Positions 40,756 through 52,900 of a stretch of DNA of 64,000 nucleotides are shown piece after piece. The position numbers and the translations under genes were made by a program. Source of the DNA: Plasmopara viticola (taxonomy: Eukaryota > Oomycota > Peronosporomycetes > Peronosporales > Peronosporaceae); NCBI GenBank assembly GCA_001695595.3, contig MBPM02000004.1, positions 558,001 to 622,000 of the forward strand. The letters are read 5' to 3'. Positions within the stretch are counted from its first letter, which is position 1; each line of letters opens with the position of its first letter. The notes beneath the pieces are model-generated. The model made no database searches and was not told the origin of the DNA. It saw only the letters and a list, made by a program, of their open reading frames with translations.

Positions 40756-42872
40756 CGTATACTAAATAGGAAGTAAGAGCAATCAGTATCTAAAAGTTGT
40801 CTAATCTATTGCACACTTGAAGTCTGGGGATAGTGAAGGGTCTATACCGAACGATCTTGTCTGTACGTTTACTCAGTACCAAATACTGTGTGCGACTTAG
40901 TAAAGTCTGCAATGATAAATGAACAACTATAAACCCGATACCTAGCTGATATAAGCAATAAAGCTTGAAATCTCTAGGGTGATGACTAAGCAATAAGTAT
41001 GGCAATGAACACTACTGACGACACATTTGTATAGCTATTTAAACTTCAAAACAAAGGAGCTATACACACAACGGGGTGGAATACATGACTCGCCAGAACT
41101 CTATTGCGCGGGATTGCGCGAATGGCATCTATGCCCGTGCCCGTAAGCCGACCCAAGGCTTGCCAGGCTCTTGTCTTATCCAAGACTTCGTGCTGTCCAA
41201 ATTTATAAAATTTACATTTAAGTCAACTTTGAGACTAAGAATACTATCAATGTTCTATGAATCAGCGGAAGTAAAATTGACGTACTCTTGCTACTCGTTG
41301 TAGAACATGTAACTCAACTTTTTTGGCTGACCGCATTCGTTTGCCGGTTCACAAATCTCTCGACGCCCTAAGAGTTTTTTAGACTCGACATGTTGTTTAA
41401 GATACACCTGCGTGCACACTTAGTATTCTACCGATGTTTATTATGTTGAGTGCTATCAAGCTCAAAGGACCACGTTTCAAGGTGCATGTTAATCAACCAC
41501 ATCACAAAGAATAATATTTTTCTCAGTATTGCGAAAAGTCAGCATGCTCCTCGCTTCGAGGCCGCGGCTACTGCCTGCGACCCTTCAAATCCCTTGGGCA
41601 AGACGAAGGTCCACTTGGTCCACCTTCCTTAGAGTTGACACAAATTTCGTGACCTTTTACCGCTGCCAAAGCGGTTGTGCTGCTTTGTCAGCAACTCTCA
41701 GGGTTACTAAGACTGAATTCGAGTCAAGAGACCACGAATGTCATCCTGTTGAACAAGGGACTATTCTTGTGCAGTATTCATAGCCCATTTATGGCTTAAC
41801 TCCTCGTTTAACGCTTTTATTGTCGTTTTTTTATCGTACTTTTTAGAGTTGAGTATTAGGTGGGCACACCGATTGCCAAAAAATTATGGACACAGTACCT
41901 GGTGTATAAAAAGAACAGAGATGATCCGGGGACATCAACTTTCTGATAGATCATAAATACGCTACTCCCACTTTTCTCTATGCGCTCTTAGAACATAAAA
42001 TTCAGATAAAGTGAATTTATATACAAATGTCCAGCTTGTAGCTTAAAAAAAGAGTGCAAATTCAGCGTGCGCCTGAATCCGTAAACAAGGCGCTACCTTA
42101 GTTGTCTTAATACAGAAGAAAGAATTATTTTTTACATTCGGGATGTATAACCTTGACTTTGGCAGGTGCTACACTCGAGGCTGCCGAAACCCGTGTTGTC
42201 TAATTCTTGGAGAAGAGCCGTTGCTCGTAGAATCGAAAAGTGTCACGACGTTTCACATTTGGCAGCAGAAAGGGTTGTAAATGCAGCCGCTAATGTAAGC
42301 AAGTACTACTTTTAAGCACTGCGGACTACGCGTCTGATGGGAAAATCTGTCCATTCCAGAACCTTTGCGAGGGTTCAAGCAAACAACCTACCCGCGCGGG
42401 CTCGGGATTGATTGCAAAGTGCTACCAATTCTGACGGGGCCACATAGTAGGATGCATGCAGATAGATATTCGATCTTCCGCAGACTATCTGTTGACTATC
42501 TCCTGTCTCAAAGGCATCGACGTGAGCTGCGTGTCACCTTAAATGATAATGTTCATTTAGATATATTAAATACAATATCGTGCACTTAGTTTTATCTATA
42601 GATCTTTATGTGCAATTCTGCGAGAAATCTGTCCATTTTGTACAAAATTGGATTAGTATACATCTATATTTCTTACAATTTTGCGATAGATTTCGATATG
42701 CTAAGAATTGTTAATAAATAAGTGGCGGCCAAAGTAAGATGCTTCATTAAACAGCTGTATCAGCGTGTATGATTGAGATGCAAACAGCAAAGCTGTTCAT
42801 AATTACGGCATTTCAATACGAATGCTTTTTTCAGACATTGGTGACGCTTTTATTCACGTTTAATACAATAAG

Positions 42873-43744
42873 AGGGATTTGATACGGAGCCGCGTTATCC
42901 ATCCCCCATTTCATTATCCATTTCCCATTTTGTGATTGGCTAAATAGATAAATTGGCTAAACCTCGGGCTTGGTATTTGAATGTTCGTGACGCCACTTTC
43001 CTCTTAACGTCTCTTTTTGCTGTTTACTCCACCATCCAAAGAATGTTCGTAATTCGCGAACATGCCGATTGCGCGAGCAGACAATGTAACGCCGTCACTG
43101 CCTCAGCTGTCAACATTGTTCACATCATTTCGGTAAGCTGGCTTCAACCAGTATCGTACAACATTTTATAAAACTCTTCTGAGATGATCAAAACTGTGCC
43201 TCGATTTAAGTGACTAAGCACAAGGGTTACCGTTGTTATCACTAGGCCACCCCCAATAGGCATCGCCTTATTTCAAGCTAACCGCATTGAATATTGGTGA
43301 AACTATTGATGCTCTTACCGTGATTTTAATATCTGTCAGCACTAGGCTCTACACTTCCCCCTCGCGCAACTCTATACCCTTAAGATAGAATAATGAACGT
43401 TTGAGCAGTCTTCAAGGGCTAACAATATTCTGTAGCGCGCAGTATAGAAGTAAATCACTCGTGTTGTAGATGGGAAACCTGCAATTGGCGTCACGAACAT
43501 TAAAATTCCAAGCCCGAGTTTTAACCAATCAGTAGCTTATTTGATTAGCCAATCACAAGAACGGGATGGATAACGGAATGGGGGGATGAATAACGCGGCC
43601 GAGTGATACGCAGCCACCACATTTGGTTGACTGGCCACCAGCCCTCCAAATATGAATTAAATTGATTGGCTTTCATGGCTTCTGATTGCCTGAACGTTTA
43701 TTCTCCATCGGATAATAAAAGTGGTAGCTGCGTATCAAATCCCT
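42873..43744. mobile_element. Long terminal-inverted-repeat element (about 870 bp)
   Basis: The left end AGGGATTTGATACG is the inverse of the right end CGTATCAAATCCCT. About 130 bp at the left (42890-43005, containing GCCGCGTTATCCATCCCCCA and CTCGGGCTTGGTATT) recurs inverted at about 43489-43612 with scattered mismatches. On the right, about 110 bp is inserted between the long arm and the terminal motif. The interior has no transposase. It looks like a non-autonomous foldback or MITE-like element, possibly two nested insertions. No convincing target duplication was found. Confidence 0.6.
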
Positions 43745-45534
43745 ATTCATATTACAATTCCTAAAACTGCACCGACAAGGGCTACCAATTAACTGTGGCG
43801 TGAAACCGCACGATACGGTTGAACATAACCAAACGTTGCTTTTCAACGTTTAATAAAAAATCCGATCAGGTGAGCACAGACGGATCGAGACAAGCTGCTA
43901 AAACATCGAGGTACAAGACATTTTTAAATCCTTGTGCAATCCTTAGCCGGCTGATACGAGTAGCGACTCCATTCTCCGCCATGTACTTCCTTTTTAATTC
44001 ACTAAATATGGCTATAAGTACTTATTTATACTTGTACAATGTTAAGATAAAGCGAAACTTAAAGATTTGCGCTATTATCGATCAGGACGCCCGAGGTCAT
44101 GGGTACAGCAGTCGCAGATATCGTTGCGTCTGAAAATCGTGCAGCGGCTTATGGAATGAATTATTGTATCTACCTTCATCGTACCATTCTTTTCTTAAGT
44201 AGCAAGTTTGCCTATTCCCTGATGTAAAAGTCATATTTTACCCCTTTGTCACATGCTTCGATGTAGAAAGACATAATGCAAATTACTGGTGCCTTTTCAT
44301 GTTTAAAGTGTTGTGGGCTCTGGTGATCCTGAAGGAAATTTTTCCTGCGCGAATTAAAACGAATAAAATACAGTGGGCTTTAGTGACCCCCATCAGCTCA
44401 ATGCCGAGCCTCTTTTGAATTAAATTTTCTTGCTACTCAAATGTTCAATAGCGTTTGCGACTTTTGCCCTAAGCGGAATATTCAATATAGGTTCATTCCT
44501 TTTAGCTAAAAGTGAGTCTGATCGAATGCTGTGTCACTTTTTTATGGAGTTGTCATGTTATTGCCTCACATTGCGACGATTCTTTTAAGACTATTGTGGG
44601 CTTCAACGTCAAAGAATTTGCGGATCTAATGCTTTTCAAAGGTGTGTTAACCTTGTTGATGCAGATCTAGTGCTTAAGTCATTTGTGAGCTTTTATAAAG
44701 AAATAGCTGATAATCGTTGCACTGGCCGCCAGCTTTGTCAAGACTATTGCCTTTGTTGGAAATACGTTTTACCCTTATACGTGGGTCGTCTACACATCAA
44801 GTGCTCCTGAAAGCCTTAGAGATTATCATTTCCTGCGATTTTAGCGCCCAATTCTATCAATTTGTCGGAAAAGGTAAGCAGCATGAGATGTATATCTAAT
44901 CATGCGTCTCTCGCGTGACTTCAACAACGGACATCAAATGCAAGAACGTCTACAAGGCGCTAATTACGGTGCACGACCCCATCGTCTTGTTCGTCATTCT
45001 ATTCTGCTATGACTCGACAAGCTTTTTGGTCTCAAGCTCTTCCATTTGCAGTCGCCGCGCTCATCTACTTGGTCGGAATTTTGCCACTCTATTGCTACCA
45101 GTCAGCACATTACCTTTACCAAAAAGAAGTTTTGTTTTTTATCATCGCTACCGTCGCTAATCTGTGGTGAATTAACGTCTCCGTCCGCTGCCTATTTGAA
45201 ATGGATCAATCCGACATTGGACTAGAAGGACACCACGACGATTTTCTTAGGTATGCGAGCGGCGCAGACTCTTATGACGACCAATTACTGTCTGAACCAT
45301 TGCTGTTAGAGACTATACAACAACAAAGTAGAGACAAAGTGTCATGAGGATGAAGCAAAAAGGTCTCAATATTTCGAGGTACATAAAAAAGTGTCAATTC
45401 TACTCGGCGATGAAATGTTCATGGCTGCTGTTGACGCGGAGAAACACGGCAAGATTGCGTGCAAAGGTCGCGTTTAGTGGAAGAAGTACTTTTTCGGTGA
45501 AGTTGCATGTATGAGCGGTGAAACCTCTGAGAAT
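43745..45534. other. Gene-poor stretch
   Basis: About 1.8 kb with no recognisable gene. A 48-codon ATG frame at 45201-45347 (acidic, Asp/Gln-rich) and a Cys/Ser-rich frame near 44915-45160 are present but unsupported. Confidence 0.4.
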
Positions 45535-45629
45535 TCATATCCGACCGAGAATTAACCGTTTAGCCAATCAGAAGCCATTAAAGCTAATCGTTTCAATCCA
45601 TATTTGGAGGAGTTACGTAACAAATCCCT
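45535..45629. repeat. Fragment related to the inverted-repeat element
   Basis: Ends CAAATCCCT like the element at 42873-43744. It shares an approximately 80-bp block with 43655-43735 (CCAATCAGAAGCCAT, CATATTTGGAGG), but in the opposite orientation relative to the terminal motif. It is probably a partial or rearranged copy of the same family. Confidence 0.5.
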
Positions 45630-45824
45630 AATTTAAGAAAAAAGAAACAATTATCGTGCTGCAAATTAATGCAACTCAATCTTGTCATTACAAAGTGGCT
45701 CTACCAAGTAATTCTCGATTACAAGAGCACTTTGTTTATCAATATATTTGCGGTCACAATAGCTTACTTTTCCATCTTTAAGTCAATATAATTTTGATCA
45801 CTTTGAACATCCTAGCACCGAATT

Positions 45825-46080
45825 ACATCAAGGAATGCTTTATAATATCAGGAAAAGCAATAAGCAACAATCTCGCTGGCTGCACGTCTGATACCGGTTT
45901 AAGTGTGGCGACTATTTCGGCTATAATGACGGTCTATATGCAAGATCTTTACGAGAGCTTTTGCTGCATGGCACCCGTGGATGATGTGGCTTCGACAAAT
46001 CGTAATACTTTTAACCTTTCGAAAAGAATGTCAATGTTCGAGCAAGAGTGTTAAAACCTTATGCAACGAGATGGTCATGA
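45825..46080 (+). pseudogene. Decayed elicitin (copy C)
   Basis: A readable frame keeps LAGCTSDTGL-ATISA, Q-DLYES--CMAPV-DVAS and an ATLCNE-like end, matching the intact elicitin. The signal peptide has been lost, cysteine 63 is replaced by tyrosine, the fifth cysteine region is altered and a stop falls at 46052-46054. It is therefore non-functional as a secreted elicitin. It lies about 1.1 kb upstream of giant gene C in the same orientation. Confidence 0.8.
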
Positions 46081-46284
46081 TGCTAACATTTGGAGAGTTA
46101 AACTTGGCATTAAGTCTTGCGACCGTATGTTGCTCGTGGCTCGAGTCATATAAGCAGTGGCGTTTCTTGCTGTAGTATAGTATAGTAAAAATATGACTTC
46201 CCCTATATATAATGAAAGTAATATTTTTACTAGTAAAAAATCGCTGTATTTACACATTGCTAAAGCTCATACAATCAAGACTCC

Positions 46285-46790
46285 AGTTAGACCGCAACAC
46301 ACATTCCTTTCCTTGCCCGCATCGATCTTTTTCTCGGGTCTGTTGCCTTGTTCACCACTAAAATGGACCGATGTTCCAACCTTTGAAGCAACATCAACAC
46401 CATAGACGCGGCTGGCCAGTAACCAAGTCAACAGCGCTGCCGTAGATGGCGATGGTGTTCGTATCTACGCAATTGATAACAAGCAAAGGTACGTCACAAG
46501 GATGATTTTAGGTAAAGCTATCAAGTACTCGATGTAACTGAAGATTACTCGTGCTTTGTAGAATGAACTTTTAATTCGGCGAAAAAGTAAACGATTCAAT
46601 CAGTCAGTTGTAAAGCTTGGAGAGAAACGGTGAGAAGGTAAAATTCTTTCGGACTGGCAACGCGGTGCGCAATCACGGCGATGACGAGCCCGTGGTGGGC
46701 AAAAATCGATGGTTGTGTTAATACAATTTGGCCAAGAAATTTCGGGGATATTAACGGAACGAATATGTTTGAACTTGGACAAGGTAATTT
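46285..46790 (+). pseudogene. Conserved relict coding-like block (copy C)
   Basis: Counterpart of 4290-4803 and 34360-34900. The first piece reads SAAVDGDGVRIYAIDNKQRYV (46435-46497), and a GTACGTC site lies at 46489-46495. The second, near 46631-46700, reads EKVKFFRTGNAVRNHGDDEP then stops. It lacks a start, a signal peptide and a C-terminal domain. Peptide-level similarity across three copies suggests a former gene, possibly of effector type; conserved leader DNA is the alternative. Confidence 0.38.
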
Positions 46791-46905
46791 GCGAAAACAG
46801 CGGGATTAAAGTGTCAGCATCTCTTTCCGTAGGCGGTTTACGTGTCGATTTTCAACCGTCTTGTGTCGTACCAATTTATGGGTCAGTTTTAAATTTGCCT
46901 CGGTT

Positions 46906-46920
46906 TGCGCACTGCAATTA
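46906..46920 (+). promoter_or_regulatory. Conserved initiator-like box of giant gene copy C
   Basis: TGCGCACTGCAATTA lies 45-59 nt before the ATG at 46965. It nearly matches copy B and is similar in copy A. Confidence 0.45.
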
Positions 46921-46964
46921 TTCTAAACAACACAGAGAAGTCCGAAATATATATCTTGTCGGAG

Positions 46965-49900
46965 ATGAACGATAGTGAGCGTTGCAACGCAGTATTCCAC
47001 TTCAAGCATAAGGTACCGAGTGACCGTCAGGAAGCACGGGCGTGTCGGGCCCTAGTGGAGATGTTTGCTGCATTTGTCGCGAGCTTGGAAGCCGTCAAGA
47101 TGCCGAGACACAAATGCGGTCGTTTGGATCCTCTTGCAGACGACCGAGTGGTTCCAGCATCCGTCTTTGCTGCCCATGAGGTAGAAGTCCTGCAAAAAGT
47201 GTCTCAACGTCTTACTGATGTTAATAGAAAGCACAAGAGAGGGGACGTGTGGTACGATCCGTGGCTGCCTATGTACGGTTGCGTGATTCAGAGGTCTAAG
47301 AAAAACGCAATGGAGGTTACATTGGAAGTCGTGTTTGCTGACGGTTGGGAACGCAAACTTCACTTTTTACCAAGCGGCGTATGTGTGCACAGTGCTGTAC
47401 CTTCGATACGCTCTGTCCACGCCCCCCAATGTTGTGTAGATTTGGACGCAGAGCTAGAAGCGGAGTTTTCATCTTGTTTTGAATCAATGCTGGGTAAAGC
47501 TCAGTGCAGCAAAGGATCCGAGAGAAGTGCGGCAGCAAAAACGCTGGGACATCAAAAGACGCCACAGTTTATTGCTGCACTTGTGAAGCGCACTGTTGTT
47601 TCATTAATGGGACAAAGTCCGCACATTGGCGACGTTACTATGGTTCCTCAAGGGGGCACAACCGATGTCGGGCTACACACTGGAGGACGTGCACGGGATA
47701 CTTGCTGGGCACTTGTTCAAGAAGTTATTGCCCGCAACCTTTGTTGCGGTCAAGGTCTGTTTAAAAAGGCAATGGTTGCAATCAAGTTCAAGCTGCTTTA
47801 TAGAGAAGTAGAAAACTTCAAAACTTTGCTCGACGGCGAAACCGTTAATATTAGAGATAAATGCGCAAATGTGGACGACATGTTCTCCATGCTACAGGTT
47901 ATTATTCTGGACGCGGTCGAGCTACTGGAATCGAAGTATGAAGTCTCGGGGCTGCATGAACAATGTGCGGCTTTGCACCTCCAAATCGATGCATTTGCTA
48001 ATAAATTGAACTTGCAGACAGCTGCGCGATATGTTTTACCCAACGATACGATCTTAAAGCAACTAGAATTGCTGAAATGCGATCTAGAAATTGTTTCGCC
48101 TAAACGAATTCGAGATCTGGACGGTTGTGAAACTACCGAGGAGCGTCACCAGCGAGCGTGGACAAATTTGGAGGGATGTTACCATGTAAACGGGGCATCG
48201 TGCAACTTGGAAAAATTGTTGCTGTGGATTGGCTCAGTTGAATGTCCTAAAGCTCACAAATCGTTTCTTATACTGCGGACTGTTGAAGCATTTATGTTTA
48301 AAGAGGCGCTGCGATTATCTGGTAACTCTAGTCTTGTGGACAGACCACTCAACTTTGAAAGCATGCAAGCGCTCGTGACACAGTACCAGAACACTGCAAG
48401 GCAATGTTGCCAATCATCGCGAATGATGTCGGTCCTGAACGTTGAGCAGCGCAGCCACGAGATGCTGGTCGCATGGATCGCATTTTGTCTTGTACACCAG
48501 AAATGTGTCATTGAAGAGCCGTTATGTGCCGAATACAAGATCGCTTTACATTGGATCGATCTTAAGGTAGCGGTCGTTCGAGAACGAGCAGCCATTCTCG
48601 CGCTTCAGTGTGTTGCGAAGTACATCCGTATCTGGAATGAGAAGGCAAGAGAAGGTTCTCTATTTCACTTGACCAAACAAGTACCGACGTTTGAACTTGG
48701 AAAGAGATATGGATTAAATAGTCCGTTCATGGTCTCTGTATACAATCGTCAACTTAACGATTGGGATGCTTACGTGAGGCAGAAGTGGAATGTAATTATA
48801 GAGAAAAAGAGTGAAGCCGCCCAACTTCGAGCTGATATTCATCAGCAAAATAGAAATTTATTGGAAAAGCAACAGCTTCTCGCGCAGGAAGAGGAACGGT
48901 TGGTTCTGCAGTATTCTGTCACAATATACGAATATTACAGAGATCGTCATAGCGCCTTAAAATCTCGACTGAAAAATGAGATCATCCAAATTAATTATTC
49001 TATCGCGCAAAATCAATCATCACTTCAATCAGCACTCGCTGTCCCTCCGTACCTGGCGCGACCGCTTCCTCCGGCAAAAATTGACGCGATACAAATTATT
49101 TTTATGCTCATCATGCCGCGTAATATTGAAATCATGGGTAGCCTGTGTTTAACAGCTCAACGAGCTCTCGCCCCAACTGGGCCAACCCGAGAAATGAGAA
49201 ATTTACCTGCTTTGAGCCCCACGACATGGCAGCACTTCTACGCTACTTACTCACCTTCGCAAGCTGTTATTACAACCAGTAAAGTGTTTACAGCGAGTCT
49301 TGGTCCATTCTCCTTTCCAAGCTCCTGGGGTCCCAGTTCTGTGGATGAGCTGTATAGTCTTGATCAGTACACTTCTGAATGTGTTTGGAACCCTAATTTG
49401 GTTGGCACAGCTCTGACCTGGACAGACTCTATCGGTAGGAAGATAGACCCGTTCGCTGCTTCGGAGGCTAGCGTGATCAGCAGTTTCACAGAGACATTAC
49501 CTGCGAACTTGTGTCAGTATCAGTGGATGAACGCGTGGCCCGGTGACGGTGAAACACGTGGGAATATGGTATACGCTAATTTTCATCAGCAACCCGGAAG
49601 CTTCGAAAAGGCTGCATTTATTGCTCTCGGGTCAATACGGGCCTTTCCGAATCAACAATATCGAAAGCTGCTATGGGCTTTGCTTGATGACGTTTTACCG
49701 TGGTCAAACGCATGTGTGGAGACAATCGTACGACAGTCTATGTACCAAGTGGGATTACTAACTGATGAGGAGAGCCCACAACTCTTGTGGAAGACTGACA
49801 TGTTATCTGATGATAGTGGTCTTGGCACATTTTGTACGACGCTGGGATTCATAGCCGATAAACTTGATCAAACCCCGCGCAACTTCAAAAATCTTCCTCT

Positions 49901-52900
49901 ACTCAGCGAGCTAGCGGGCTTTGCCTTACAGTACTCAAACAGTGCGCGGCACTATGTTAAAATGTTTAGCGCCATGGCACGGCGTTGGGCAGAAAACACC
50001 CGTTTAGAGTACAAGAAGGAGTGTTGTCCACGTCGAATTGCCGAGATTCGTCAGAAAGAATGCGTTCTTTATGGTTTTGCTGTGTTAGCTTTTACCCTCG
50101 GGTCCTGGGACGACGAAGCGACTCAAGAAGTGTGTGAGCTAATCGTGCTATTTCGCACCTCGTTTCGATGTGCAAGTATTACTTTAAGCTCATCCGAAGA
50201 GATGCTTCGAACGGAAAGCAAAATTTTTGACCTTATGTCTAGTCGCATAGCGGAGCTGGTTGCTTATGTCGAAAACAATGGAATGAATACGGTGCTGACT
50301 GGATTGGTGCGTTTGGTAAGTGCAACATCTCCAAAGAGATTAGATTGGAAACGATTTAGTAATATCTCGGCGGACAGCGAGCAATTTGGGAGCTGCTTCG
50401 AAGCAATTGACAGGTCAACGGATGATCATTACTCGATAAATTTATTTAATGGTGTTGTCCTGACAAATGGCTATGCACCTGGTGGTCTTCCAGTGGATAT
50501 TCGTGAGCATGACCAGTTTCAAGTTCTTTTCGGGCCAAGCAACTTTGAGGTTTTTTCTATGAACGGCTTGTTTCGAACGGAAAGAGAATATTGTGATCGG
50601 TTGTACGATTTTGCATTGGAAGATGATGGCGAATTGTTTGTCCAAGAATTGAAATTAGATTCTTCCACAAAGATCGCTTGTACACTTCAGTTGTGTAGCG
50701 TTCAGTGGAAAGAAGCAATGAGCTTTGTGCTTCCAGCTCGACTGCAAGATCTGTATTCTCATTGGTATTGGGTGGAGCAAAATTGTGTATTGTTCCGACC
50801 GAAACAAGCAAAACGTCGCGAGGTTTTTTTTATTGCTACCTTTGACAAAGGTGGTTTTCTTCGTTGTTATCAGGTGCCTTTCAGTGACAGAAAGTATCCG
50901 TACGAAGACCTTTTGAGCCTTCGTGACGGTTACGACTATTTTGCTGAAAAAGATGAGACGCTACTCAGGGTTTTTGAGGTCCTTACAAAATTTGAGACTT
51001 CATCTTTTTTTCATCCGTTAAGATCTTCTCAAGGTGTTTTAAAGATCAGGCTTCCTCGTTTTAAACTGGATTTTTATCTAAACAAAACGTTACAATTTGA
51101 ATCAGTGGAGCATAAAGGGTACGTGTTAGCGACAACACAGCAACTCGACGACTTCCTGCCAAGATTTAGTCGGTATCTGCTGCTCGAATTGCAGGATAAA
51201 TCCGATACGTCCCGTTCTGAATTACGAATGCTCGTTCCCGTGGGTTCAGTTCAGGAATCTTGTGATGGCACTGTTGATATCCTTTTACCCACTGAGGCGG
51301 ATAATCGTGTTGAGGTGCATTACTATGACATTCACCGTCGATTAAAGACTTTTGAAACCGTGACGATTGGCGCGAGATTGCAACTGGCTGCTATTTGTAC
51401 CAGAGCGGGTTCCAGCGTACCAAGCAGACGGTTGCAAATGACGGGAGCAGAGGCGGCACTGCAAATGCTACGAGCTTGTCGGTCAAGTCGCCCTTATTCT
51501 AATGTTGAAAAGGAGACTATAGTGACAATTTACAACTTAAGCTACCGCGAACCAGCGGTCAAGATTTTGGCAGTAACGCTGCTCCGAGAAGCGAACTCTC
51601 TTGCATTCCTCTTTGGTCAAACGCAGGAACTTAACACCGCAATGGCAAGTATCGACGAGAAAACCGAGTATGGTGACATGTGCTTGCAGCATGTTCAGCG
51701 TAATCCATTACGTACGCAATTTCGAAGCAAAGAAGAAGAGTTTGTTTTGGGGCACGTGCAACATCTAAAAGTCCCCATATTAGGAACGGAAGTCGTATCA
51801 TGCGATCCAATTCCAGTAACAAAAAGCTACGTGAAGTCGATTGAGATGAAATTGAAGCGGTTTCTTTGCATCGACGATCGTGCTAGTAAAATTATACCAC
51901 CCCTTCCACTTAATACGTACGTTGCGAATGTTATGAGCAAAGGGATGCTTGACGAACTCCAAATCAGCTGGAAGACATACCATTTGCAGACTGAACCGAA
52001 ACTTGGAGCGTCACCAAGTGTGTTGTTCGTGGCTTTTACCAAGCTACTGGGCGATGTCTCTGCTCAATGTAATAAGATGAAAAATTATTTACATGATTCT
52101 TATTTCAAGATGACGAGTAGTGAACGGGATCAGCTCCTTATTCTTGGCAATTTTTTGCCGCAACTCACTGTGATAGACCTCGTCCAGTCTGCTTTTGACG
52201 AGGAAACGCTGCGTACGTTAGCGCCGAAGCTAAGTGAGAAAGCACGGGAACAGTTTAAAATAGGGGTTCTTCGGTACATGGAGCTGTGTGTGCTGGAAGA
52301 TAAATTGCAGAGACTTGTTTGGAAAACAAAGCACAGTGGCGAGTTGTCGGACGCTCAACTGGTAGATGAGTTAATGAATGATCGTCAGTGGCAGTCGAAA
52401 AAATACCCGTTCTGGTTAGCATTCGAGGTGGAAGGGAGACTACAAATTCGTCACGAACAGTATGTAGTTGCTCAGCATCTTATCGATCAACCGGGGACTT
52501 CCTGTCAGCTGAATATGGGCCGTGGTAAGACTCGCGTAATTTTACCAATGTTGTTTCTATATTTCACGCAAAGTGTGCGTCAAAAAGTCGTTCGCGCTAA
52601 TTTTTTGAGTCCTTTATTGAGTGAAGCTCTGCAGTATATGCACCGCTACTTGTCGGCATCAAGCGCTCACTTGAATGTCTCAGAGCAGCCGTTTCACCGG
52701 CAAATTGATCTAAATGCTCGCCGCCTTGAAATTATGCGTGATTCGTTGCACGGAATGAAATTAAATGGTGGCATTCAGATAGTGGCTCCTGAGCATCGGA
52801 TGTCACTGGAGCTCAAACGTTTAGAGCTTGAAGACGAAGGTTTTTTGGCTGATACACTTGACGAAATTCTCAACAATGATCAGTATGTGGACGTTTTGGA

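Larger units (their letters stand above)
37510..42872. other. Gene-poor stretch, about 5.3 kb
   Basis: No secure gene. It contains one unrecognised 98-aa frame (39437-39733, minus) and a mini inverted-repeat element (40671-40755), both listed separately. Short C and T homopolymer runs occur near 40215 and 40310. Other frames are short and overlap on both strands. Confidence 0.45.

Noticed and set aside
43819..44133. 104-aa open frame
   Set aside because: It begins at TTG, has no domain and no conservation in the window. Probably chance.
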